Positions 53,381 to 61,933 of a DNA stretch of 64,000 nucleotides are shown here, piece after piece. The notes under the pieces are model-generated. The model was given only the letters and a program-made list of their open reading frames with translations, did not search any database and was not told the DNA's origin. Position 1 is the first letter of the stretch. Every line of letters starts with the position of its first letter. The position numbers and the translations under genes were made by a program. Source of the stretch: Teratosphaeria epicoccoides (Eukaryota > Ascomycota > Dothideomycetes > Mycosphaerellales > Teratosphaeriaceae); contig JADDMT010000051.1 in the NCBI GenBank assembly GCA_021401465.1, forward strand, positions 62,001 to 126,000, written 5' to 3'.

Positions 53381-53736
53381 TGCGGAGCAACCCAGATTCT
53401 GCTAGAACGCTGGGTATGTCAGTAGATATGGGCGCTGGAGACAGCATCTTCGGACTGCGACTTCTCAACGTAACCACGCGATCGCGATACTCCTTGAGGC
53501 GCGAACAAGCCGAACGGTGTGCAGACGCTGGGCCCATGGAGGAAAACATTTTCCCAAAGTCCTGGAGAATGCTATGCCATTTGTACTGTCAAGCACGATA
53601 CCTTATGTACCTCCAGCGCTCACAACGAACCCGTAGCCCAGATTCGAATGCGTCTCCACTAGGCTCTGCAGCCCATTGTGCCAAGCAGACCGCAACCTGT
53701 ACTCCCGGCACCAGGATCGAACAGCTAGCAGCAGCC
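53381..53736. other. gap between relic and F-box-like gene
   Basis: About 355 bp with no recognisable gene. Confidence 0.3.
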
Positions 53737-54507
53737 TTATTGCTGGAGAATTGCCGCGAGCCGTCCGCACAACTCAGGCACATCGCTCTCGTCCACGGCG
53801 CCATCGTCGAAATCCACGAACACGCTGCCGCTGACCCGGAGTCTGCCTAGTGCGTCCAGATACTTGTCGACATGTTTCGGCACGCCCTCGTGGCTCGAAA
53901 GCTGCAGCGAGATCCCCAGCTTGCGCGGATGGCGTCCATGTTCCAGAGCCTGCAGGAAGGCCTCGACGCGAGCCAGCTGTTCTGCGAGGTCGAGAGCTCG
54001 CCGACTTGGAAGCTCGATGACGAGTTTCAGGTGCTTGAGTAGCGCGAAGGTCTTGACTCTTGATCTGCTCGGTCCGTCCGAGGTAAAGGATGTTCATGCT
54101 GTAGAAGTGACTCCATGGAGCGCGAACCGTGACCTGGTCTTCGATTAGCGATATATTGTGGATGTTTAACATTGACAGACAGACGCCAGCGTGAGCTCGC
54201 AGTCGCAAGATCCCGGAGGCCTCGTTGTAGAACTGCCTGCAGACCTGCAAGAGTACTGGTCAGAGCCCGTCTGGGTCTATGAGCATATCATGCTTACTCT
54301 CAGCACCTCGGTGCATCCTGGTTTGTCCGCGCTGTAGTCGTCCGACTCTCGACTCGTGGGATCGTAGACGTGTTCGTGGATGTGGAAGCTGGCCCATGGA
54401 CTGAGCGGCAGAACACAGCCGAAGATATGTTGTAGCAGCTCTGCTGGTATGCTCAGCATGCTGGGTTTCGTTCTCGCTTGCTGTGACATCGGACTTATGT
54501 GCAGCAA
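53737..54507 (-). pseudogene. F-box-like protein gene with probable frameshift
   Basis: Exon 1 (54298-54507) encodes MLSIPAELLQHIFGCVLPL, an F-box-like first helix, and ends GCTEVLR. A 53-nt intron (54245-54297, GTAAGC..TTGCAG) joins VCRQFYNEASGILRLRAHAG, the usual 'VCRxFYxEA' helix. The frame then breaks near 54050: upstream reads FYSMNILYLGRTEQI, and one base later the second frame reads RVKTFALLKHLKLVIELPSR, then FLQALEHGRHPRKLGISLQL and GSVFVDFDDGAVDESDVPEL, ending at TAA 53737-53739. Exon 2 is 508 nt, one base more than a multiple of three, consistent with a single-base frameshift. A missed short intron is possible but no suitable splice pair was found. The coherent sequence on both sides suggests recent inactivation or a sequence error. 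Confidence 0.5.
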
Positions 54508-55289
54508 TGTTTTGCGGTAAAATCGAAAGCTAAGCTTGAGTATGGATGGCCACTTCTATGGATGTCATGTATCGCGAGAGCTTCAGGGGAGACATATGAT
54601 CGGAGGTCGTGGGTCACTGAAGCATGCAGCTATCGCATAATCGTCCCTGCAGCAGCAAGCACATGTCAGGCCCCTTGGCATATGCAAGCACGCTCAATTA
54701 GGATATGCTTGATCTTCTCGTGCATAGTTCTCGCCGCCGGATAGAACGAGCTGCCTACTATAGACTCCTTTTTCGTGGGTTCCCTCAGATGCTCCAAATA
54801 CCATCATTTCCTACAACGCGCCGTGAACCCGAAATCGAGAATCATAAATCTTCTCTAGACCTCCACTGTCATCCCAGACACAGGTAACCTATCCTCCTCT
54901 TACAATCTCTTCTCCACGACCTTCAACCCAGATCATGCAATCACCGCGCTCTTTCTCCTCCCTATGCTTCTCCCACAGGGGTTCGCGACCGCCGCGCTCC
55001 TCTCCGACCTTCTCCTGCTTCTCCTTGATCGATGATCCAACGTGAGATGAAGAGCTTAGTCTGCCCTCTCCCTACGCGAAGCCCCTGGTCATGCCACGTC
55101 CACATGACAGCGCCATCGAACACGTCCGCATCTGATCACACAGAAGCAGACTAGCACCGTGTCACTTGCTCACTCTCGCGCTCCCCTACAGGATTGCGCA
55201 ACAAAGACTTCGCAGATCCCACGACCCAGGAGATCAGAAGTGAAGCGCTGCCAAGAGCTCACTCCAAGATCGACGCACCTGGCGACTTC
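54508..55289. other. intergenic
   Basis: About 780 bp between the minus-strand F-box-like gene's 5' end and the 3' end of the FMO gene. Nothing recognised. Confidence 0.4.
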
Positions 55290-57539
55290 TCAGCACAGCT
55301 GCGAATGCCGAGCCCGTCCATACCTCGTAACACCAACCTCAACCTCCTCCGTCCCCGCTCTCTGCACCTCGCACCTGACCTCCCACCGCTTCAACCTAAC
55401 CCTCTCCATCTCAAACCTATACCTCACCCTCCAGCCCTCCCTTCCACCCTTACATCCCCCACTCGCCACCAACGCCCCCTCCTTCCTCGCCTCCTCAGGC
55501 TTCACGAACGACAACGTATGGGAAAGACCATCAACCTCGAGCCCATCGCTACCTTTCACAAACCACACGCTCATTTCGTCTCTCGCTTCAGAGTAGCGAT
55601 AAACATACCGGCGTACTACTCGCGTAGAGGTGAACGGAGAAGAGGGGGAGAGGGGAGCGCAGGTGTCCTTTTCCACGTACATATATTCAAAATCGTAGCC
55701 CGGATGCGTCGGAAAACGAGGGTGGAAAGCTGCAGTGCCGCTCACCTCGCCGAGCTCAGACGCACCAGGGTTCCCGATCTGTCGCGTGAGCCTCCAGTCC
55801 CCTTGTAGGGCGCGGAAAACAGCATGCGCGACGTATCTGCCCTCGTGCACGCACGCGAGCCAGGTGGCATGCAGATCTTCCACAATCCTCTCATTCACTC
55901 CAACATCGCTATAAGGAGAAAGGTAACGAGACGGATGCGCAGGCCCTTCCCGTTCGCTCCCGAAAGGCGCATCGTTCCGTCTGAGCTTGAGGAAGCGTGC
56001 AGTGTCCTCGAAATACCCCATATAATCCGCGAACCAGAATTGTCCAACGCCCGAATCTTTCCCCTTCATCCTCTGCCGGAGCTGCAGGAGTTCCTCGGGC
56101 TCCTCGTATGGTTTCCGCGGGGCGTTGGTGTCATAAAGCCAGCGATGCACGGTCAGATGCGCTTGCAGCTCGATGATGGGCCAGTAGGGCCCCTCGTAGC
56201 AGCCCAGGAACGCAAGGTTGGGCACGGCCAGGTTGGCGGTCTGGTATTGTTCGAGGATGATGGGAAGGCGGGGACTTTCGGGATCGTAGTGCAATTTCGC
56301 TTTGGTATCGGAGTCGAGGAAATCGAGGGCGGGGGAAGGGGTGTAGCCGGTAGCGTAGACGATAGCCCCGATGTCCTCCAGCGTATACCCCTCGCCGTTT
56401 CCTGTCTCAACCCCCGCGATCCCCGTCCCATTACTTCCATCGTCAATCCCAACCACCCTCCCTCTCACCGCTCTCACCACCCCGCTCCGCACAAACTCCG
56501 CATAACTCTCACTCAACGCCGCATACCCCGCCGCCACCCTCTCCTCTCCCTCCCCAACCACCATCGCTTCACACCCCAAATCCCTCTGATCACCCACCAA
56601 CCCTTGTAAAACCGCATGCGACAACTTCCTCGCCTCAGGCTTCTGGAACCCGGCGTACGACTCCGGCGGCCACGGCGTCCGCTTCCCATAGTCATACAAC
56701 CTAAAATCAATCGGGACATAGCTGTTTGAGTGCTCCGCGGACTCGACGAAGGGAGGCAGGGAGTACACTTGGCGTGGGAAGACGTTGACGACGTTCGTGC
56801 CGGCGTAGAGATCTCGGCGCGCCGTGGCGGGTGAGTAGTGGATGTCAGAGAGGTGTTTTGCAATGGCTGCAGAAGTTTCGGCGCCGGAGTTGCCGCCGCC
56901 GATGACGAGGATGGACTTGCCTTGGGCGGTTCCGGGCCCGTGGGGGAAGAGGTCTTGCAGGGTCTTGAAGCGGGAGCTGTGAATTTGAGCGATATCTGGT
57001 GCGCCCAGCCGTGCAACCTGACCCTTCAACGGCCGTGGGCGTGAGAAGAATCCAGAAGCCATAACCAGGTAGTCAAACCGCCGCCTATGCGCCTTCCCAC
57101 CTGCAACCCTCGTCGTCTCGACCTCCCATCCACCAGCACCACCCTCAATCGCCACCGCAGCCACCACTTCCCTCCCACCCAAAACGACCTCCCCAGGCAC
57201 AAACCTCCGCGCATACTCCTCCAAATACCGCCCGACCATCCACGCCCTCGGGAATACCGGCGCCGCAGACCTCTCCCCCGCACCACCCCCTTCACTCCGA
57301 CCCCCCAAATCCACAGCATTCCAATCCAGATCCGAAAACGCCACGGTAAACCTCGAAAGATTCGTCGGCGTCCGCGCATCCAGAAACCCATCTTTCGTCT
57401 CCTCGTCGATCGCCCAGATCCCCCCGACCCGGTCTCTCTGCTCGTAGACCGTGACGTCGAAGTGTCCGGTTTGCAGGAAAGTTTTCGCGGCGACGAGGCC
57501 GGCGGGCCCGGCGCCGACGACGCAGACTGTTTTTCGCAT
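55290..57539 (-). CDS. flavin-containing monooxygenase with C-terminal DUF6314-like domain
   Basis: Intronless; ATG at 57539 (MRKTVCVVGAGPAGLVAAKT) puts the FAD-binding GxGxxG at the N-terminus and gives 749 residues; the frame is open 43 codons further up. Other FMO features are ERDxxGG-like YEQRDRVGGIW, the NADPH-binding motif ILVIGGGNSGAETSAAIAK and the ATG-type motif AIVYATGYTPSPALDFLD. After the FMO part (about 1-580) residues 590-749 form a separate domain: SGTAAFHPRFPTHPGYDFEY, VVRRYVYRYSEARDEMSVWF and LEVDGLSHTLSFV, followed by a beta-rich tail, fitting the DUF6314 pattern of a small barrel. FMOs oxygenate soft nucleophiles (S or N) or perform Baeyer-Villiger reactions; the substrate here is unknown. 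Confidence 0.87.
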   Translation of the reverse strand: MRKTVCVVGAGPAGLVAAKTFLQTGHFDVTVYEQRDRVGGIWAIDEETKDGFLDARTPTNLSRFTVAFSDLDWNAVDLGGRSEGGGAGERSAAPVFPRAWMVGRYLEEYARRFVPGEVVLGGREVVAAVAIEGGAGGWEVETTRVAGGKAHRRRFDYLVMASGFFSRPRPLKGQVARLGAPDIAQIHSSRFKTLQDLFPHGPGTAQGKSILVIGGGNSGAETSAAIAKHLSDIHYSPATARRDLYAGTNVVNVFPRQVYSLPPFVESAEHSNSYVPIDFRLYDYGKRTPWPPESYAGFQKPEARKLSHAVLQGLVGDQRDLGCEAMVVGEGEERVAAGYAALSESYAEFVRSGVVRAVRGRVVGIDDGSNGTGIAGVETGNGEGYTLEDIGAIVYATGYTPSPALDFLDSDTKAKLHYDPESPRLPIILEQYQTANLAVPNLAFLGCYEGPYWPIIELQAHLTVHRWLYDTNAPRKPYEEPEELLQLRQRMKGKDSGVGQFWFADYMGYFEDTARFLKLRRNDAPFGSEREGPAHPSRYLSPYSDVGVNERIVEDLHATWLACVHEGRYVAHAVFRALQGDWRLTRQIGNPGASELGEVSGTAAFHPRFPTHPGYDFEYMYVEKDTCAPLSPSSPFTSTRVVRRYVYRYSEARDEMSVWFVKGSDGLEVDGLSHTLSFVKPEEARKEGALVASGGCKGGREGWRVRYRFEMERVRLKRWEVRCEVQRAGTEEVEVGVTRYGRARHSQLC

Positions 57540-58112
57540 TTTTGCGTTTGATCGTTGATGGAGTGAGAGTCTGTGGCTCGTGGTCTTGATGGGATCAGAG
57601 ACGTAGTAGGACATGTAGTGCGGTCGGGAATGAGCGCTACTATGTAAAACACACACATCGATCATCAACGACCTTGTGACTTGGCGTCACCTTGACTCGA
57701 AATGATGTGGCAAATCGCTGCCGCCGGGAGTCATGCTGTGATGATGATGATTGACATCGCGAGACAGAGATGTTACCTTACGCTGCGGAGAACACCGCGG
57801 CTCTTCCCCCCGATCGCACCTTCCTTTCTCAGCCTTCCTTCGCGAGCAGAGTACACGCAGCTGAGCCGGGGATTGACAGTGCTAATGTACTCACCCAAAA
57901 CGACGGGATGTATAGAACAAACACATCGAGGATAATTGCATCATCGAGAAAGATCTGCGTATCAGGATCTAGAGCACAACCGCAACAGGGCCTGCATGGG
58001 CGGGCTGTATGAAAAATATCTCACGATCCACAAAGCCGCCTTCGAAGCAGGGAAGCCCCCGTTCACGTCAATGACCCACACCAACGCGACCTCACACATA
58101 GCCCCCCCTCCC
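57540..58112. other. intergenic, FMO promoter and tryptophan synthase 3' region
   Basis: About 570 bp between two minus-strand genes. No gene recognised. Confidence 0.4.
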
Positions 58113-60413
58113 TTAAAACCTCAAATCCCACCCGATCTTCGGCCCAATCCTTGGCAACTCCTCCGCAACGCTCTGCACATCCTTATCGCCCCTTCCACTC
58201 AAACAAATCACAATATTCTCCTCCCGCCCCATCGTCTTCGCCAGCTCCACCGCCCCAAAGATTGCATGACTCGTCTCCAATGCCGGGATGATGCCCTCCC
58301 GCTCTGAGAGGAGCCTGAAGCCAACGAACGCCTCTGCGTCCGTTGCCGCGATGAATTTCGCGCGGCTGCTGTCCTTCCAACCAGAGAGTTCGGGCCCGAC
58401 ACCCGGATAGTCCAACCCAGCAGAGACACTATGCGTGTCCGTAATCTGCCCCTCCTTATCTTGCAGAATATACGTCCGCACACCATGCAGCACGCCCGGT
58501 TTGCCTCCGGTCAACGTCGCGGAATGCCTTGCGGTATCCACGCCATCGCCTCCAGCCTCGACACCCAGAAGCTTCACAGACGCGTCTTGAGAGAAGGGGT
58601 GAAACATCCCCGCCGCGTTCGACCCGCCGCCCACGCATGCGACAACGGCGTCGGGGAGACGACCCGTGAGCTCCTGCATTTGCTGCTTCGTCTCGCTGCC
58701 GATGACGGACTGGAATGTTCGCACGATGGTGGGGAAGGGGTGTGGACCGATGGCTGAGCCGATGATGTAGTGTGTGGTATCCAAACGCTCGACCCACTTC
58801 CTCATGGCTTCGTTGACGGCGTCGCGGAGAGTTTGGGAGCCAGCGGTGACGGCGACGACAGAAGCGCCGAGAAGTTTCATGCGAAAGACGTTGAGGGCTT
58901 GGCGGCGCACGTCCTCGGCGCCCATGAAGACTGTGCATTTCATGCCGAACCGCGCGCAGACAGTAGCGGTCGCGACGCCGTGTTGGCCTGCTCCGGTCTC
59001 GGCGATGATTTCCGTCTTGCCTAGGCGTCTGGCGACGAGGATCTGGCCGACGGCGTTGTTGATTTTGTGGGAGCCGGTGTGGTTGAGATCTTCGCGCTTG
59101 AGGTAAATATTAGCGCCCTTGCCTGCGGGCGCGTTTTGTCGCACGTATTCGGTCACGCGGTCCGCGCGGTGCAGAGATGATGGTCGCGACATGTAAGGGT
59201 AGTAACTGCGGTACTCTTCCCAGAATTTGGGGTCGTTCCGCGCGTCATTGAAGCCTTTCTCCAGCTGAGCCAGACAGTCCATGAGTGATTCCGGTACGTA
59301 TTGGCCACCAAATTGCCCAAAGCGGGAGGGCATGAGCTCGGGGTCTTTCTCTTCGGTGTTCAGCGCTTCCAGTTGATCTGCCAGACCTGGACCATTCGAT
59401 TCTGCGACGACCCCGTCCACGTGCACTGTGCCGTTCGCAGGGTGTGTTTCGCCAGCAGGTTTCTTCGTCGGATCTTCAGTCGAGATATCCTTCGGAGCCT
59501 CAGCATTCTGCTGCTTGATCCATCCACTGCCATCGCCGTGCGGGTTCGCATCCGTGCTCATTCCATGGCCATTCGCCTCTCCGTTCGTATGTCCGTTAGT
59601 CTGCGACACCTGCGGATTCCGCCTCTGTGTGATCCCGTGACAGTACTCCTCCACCGCCTTCGCTCCCTGACCGGCTCCCGCCTGTTTGATCGTGGTGATG
59701 ATCTGACTTCCGATCACGACGCCCTCGGACACCTTGCCCACCTCCACGAAATGCTCCCGTGTGCTTACACCAAATCCCACGGCAGCAGGCACACCACCAG
59801 AATACTGATGCACCTTCTCCAACAACTGCGGCAGGCCCGTGCTCAGCGCCCCCGTGGCACCGGTGACACCCATGCGGCTCACGACGTAGATGAAGGAGTC
59901 GGCGATACTGCACAGCACCTTCATCCTCTTCTCGCTCGTCGCCGGCGCAATGAGCGGCACATACGACAGACCATACGTCTTGCAGTGCCATCGAAACCTC
60001 CGCGCCTCCTCCGGCGGCAGGTCGACCATGATGAAGCCATTGACGCCCGCGGCCTTGGCATCCTGCAGCATGCGCTCCTCCCCGTACGCCAAGAGCGGGT
60101 TGTAGTATCCCATCAGCAGCACCGGCGCCCTGAGCCCCCTGGCCCGCGCCTCGCGGACGACATTCAGACATGACGTCGTTGTGGTGCCATTGGCGAGTGC
60201 TTGTGTGTTGGCGGTTTGGATGGTGGGGCCGTCGGCGATCGGGTCGGTGAAGGGGGTGCCCAACTCGATGATGTCTGCCCCGCCCGCTTCCATCCCCAGC
60301 AGGATCGACGCGGTCTCGCCGATGGTGGGGTAGCCCGCGGTGGTGTAGGTGACCAGGGCGGAGCGGTTCTCGCTCTTGGCCTTGGCGAAAGCCTTGCGGA
60401 TGCCGTCCGCCAT
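58113..60413 (-). CDS. trpB: bifunctional tryptophan synthase (alpha-beta fusion)
   Basis: It catalyses the last two steps of tryptophan synthesis: the alpha part cleaves indole-3-glycerol phosphate, and the PLP-dependent beta part condenses indole with serine. Intronless, 766 residues. Alpha domain (1-250): ALVTYTTAGYP, IIELGTPFTDPIADGPTIQ with the catalytic Glu and Asp, VLLMGYYNPLLAYG, and VVSRMGVTGATGAL. A low-complexity linker (about 265-365, Asn/Gly/Pro/Glu-rich) is longer than in yeast Trp5. Beta domain (366-766): GRFGQFGGQYVPESLMDCL, the PLP lysine in NHTGSHKINNAVGQ, ETGAGQHGVATATVC, the phosphate loop GGGSNAAGMFHPF, and SAGLDYPGVGPELS. This alpha-linker-beta order is the fungal arrangement. 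The gene name follows Aspergillus use. Confidence 0.96.
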   Translation of the reverse strand: MADGIRKAFAKAKSENRSALVTYTTAGYPTIGETASILLGMEAGGADIIELGTPFTDPIADGPTIQTANTQALANGTTTTSCLNVVREARARGLRAPVLLMGYYNPLLAYGEERMLQDAKAAGVNGFIMVDLPPEEARRFRWHCKTYGLSYVPLIAPATSEKRMKVLCSIADSFIYVVSRMGVTGATGALSTGLPQLLEKVHQYSGGVPAAVGFGVSTREHFVEVGKVSEGVVIGSQIITTIKQAGAGQGAKAVEEYCHGITQRRNPQVSQTNGHTNGEANGHGMSTDANPHGDGSGWIKQQNAEAPKDISTEDPTKKPAGETHPANGTVHVDGVVAESNGPGLADQLEALNTEEKDPELMPSRFGQFGGQYVPESLMDCLAQLEKGFNDARNDPKFWEEYRSYYPYMSRPSSLHRADRVTEYVRQNAPAGKGANIYLKREDLNHTGSHKINNAVGQILVARRLGKTEIIAETGAGQHGVATATVCARFGMKCTVFMGAEDVRRQALNVFRMKLLGASVVAVTAGSQTLRDAVNEAMRKWVERLDTTHYIIGSAIGPHPFPTIVRTFQSVIGSETKQQMQELTGRLPDAVVACVGGGSNAAGMFHPFSQDASVKLLGVEAGGDGVDTARHSATLTGGKPGVLHGVRTYILQDKEGQITDTHSVSAGLDYPGVGPELSGWKDSSRAKFIAATDAEAFVGFRLLSEREGIIPALETSHAIFGAVELAKTMGREENIVICLSGRGDKDVQSVAEELPRIGPKIGWDLRF

Positions 60414-61198
60414 GTTGTATTGTGTAGATTTTCCGATGGGTGGCAGCGACTGTAGTACTTGGCGATCTTCTATTTTGGTCTCAGTCTTATGTGGTTCTCA
60501 TACAATACCGGACCGTACACTTGGAATTCTGTTTGGTGAGTCGACGATGTGTTGGGATTATTCTGGAACAATGCGTCATACACGATTCCCCGCCATGCAG
60601 GGCCCCGCCTTGTCCGTGTGGGTTCTATTTTCTGTGCCTCATCCATATGAAAGAGATATTGGCAACAACAGGACGACAGACACTCACTGATAACACGGAT
60701 CGATCGTCCAGCCTTATGAGACAGCAGTGGGAATGTAAGACAAGGAAATGCATCTCCGTTCATGCGGGCACATCCCGCAGACCAGCTCCTCATGAACCCA
60801 AAGAACGGCTGGCTACACAACTGTCTATCCGCATCTCTAATGTACACAAGTGTAAATATAGCCATTGCGATGAATGCACTGCGCAGGCGCATTGACGTAT
60901 CAGGTCCGATTCCTTCGCTCCGAGAGTTGCGCTCGCATCGATCTGCAAAAGCCGCATGTCGCTGGATAATGATGCCCGCTGATGGTAGAAAATGTTGATC
61001 TGCCGTCTCCAGGCTCGGAACGCCTGGCTGCTCGAAACAAACGATCATTCGAATGTCTGCACGCCAGGAGAGTGGAGATGACCGGAGTGTCCAAGCCGAA
61101 GTCCAGGAAAGTCGTCGTCGTCCATGTCGTGGTGGTCATGCCCCACCCCATATCCCGAAATCGTCAAGGTCGTAGTCGTCGGGAACCTCGTCGCTCTC
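60414..61198. promoter_or_regulatory. upstream region of tryptophan synthase
   Basis: About 785 bp upstream of the tryptophan synthase ATG and downstream of the next minus-strand gene. No TGACTCA (CPC1/GCN4) element was noticed; no other motif is claimed. Confidence 0.35.
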
Positions 61199-61933
61199 TC
61201 AAAACTTATACCCGCCCGCCAACCCCATCGCTGCCATCAACTCCTCACCCAACGCGAACCTCCCCTGCTGATCGACCTCCCCACTCTCCATGTCCTCAAA
61301 TTCCAGCTCATCCACCCAGTGGCTCCTCAACAGCACCTCCACCACCTGCGGCACAAAGTACCGCTCATCGAACCTGTGTTGCGGGATGGCCGCGTTAGTC
61401 TGCCACGTGCACCCGCCGCCGCCCTCCACCCTCGGCACACCAGGAAAGCGTCCGTGCAACTTGTCGGTGGCGATGCGCCCATCGCCCTCGTAGTCCATCT
61501 CCACCTTCGACGGCCACGGGGCGATGTCCGTGCCGCTGTCCTCCTTGGCGAGCTCCCAGTCTTCGCAGAAAATGGTCGGGATGCAGAGCACGGCGGACTG
61601 GGAGCTGGACGTTTCGAAGTGCGTGTCGTCGAAGGGTGCGCGGGAGATGGGAGCGATGGACCAGGTGCCATACTTGCCGCCGTCGAGCCAGTCTTCGTGG
61701 TGGACTCGCCGGGCGCGCGCCTCATCGCGGAGCTGGCGGACGTATTCGCGGTCGTGCTGCTGCTTGTCGAGATCCGGGCCCCAGATGGTCGAGCGTGGGC
61801 AGATCTTCTTGCGGGACTCGCGGAGCTGGATCTTGCTGGTGTTGGTGGTCAAGCGGCCACTGTCGCGGCGGCCGAACGCGTTGGCGAAACCACCGCGACC
61901 GCCACGCCAGTTGCCACGCCAGGTGTATGCCAT
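61199..61933 (-). CDS. hypothetical protein, RG-rich N-terminus
   Basis: An intronless frame. The ATG at 61933 begins MAYTWRGNWRGGRGGFANAF, an Arg-Gly-rich start, giving 244 residues; the frame is open to an ATG at 61975. The body is charged with short Trp-containing motifs (RSTIWGPDLDKQQHDREYVR, HHEDWLDGGKYGTW, CEDWELAKED) and a C-terminal FALGEELMAAMGLAGGYKF. No catalytic or transmembrane signature is visible. The composition and lack of stops suggest a real gene, possibly conserved among related fungi. RG-rich tails can bind RNA, but no role is claimed. Confidence 0.65.
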   Translation of the reverse strand: MAYTWRGNWRGGRGGFANAFGRRDSGRLTTNTSKIQLRESRKKICPRSTIWGPDLDKQQHDREYVRQLRDEARARRVHHEDWLDGGKYGTWSIAPISRAPFDDTHFETSSSQSAVLCIPTIFCEDWELAKEDSGTDIAPWPSKVEMDYEGDGRIATDKLHGRFPGVPRVEGGGGCTWQTNAAIPQHRFDERYFVPQVVEVLLRSHWVDELEFEDMESGEVDQQGRFALGEELMAAMGLAGGYKF

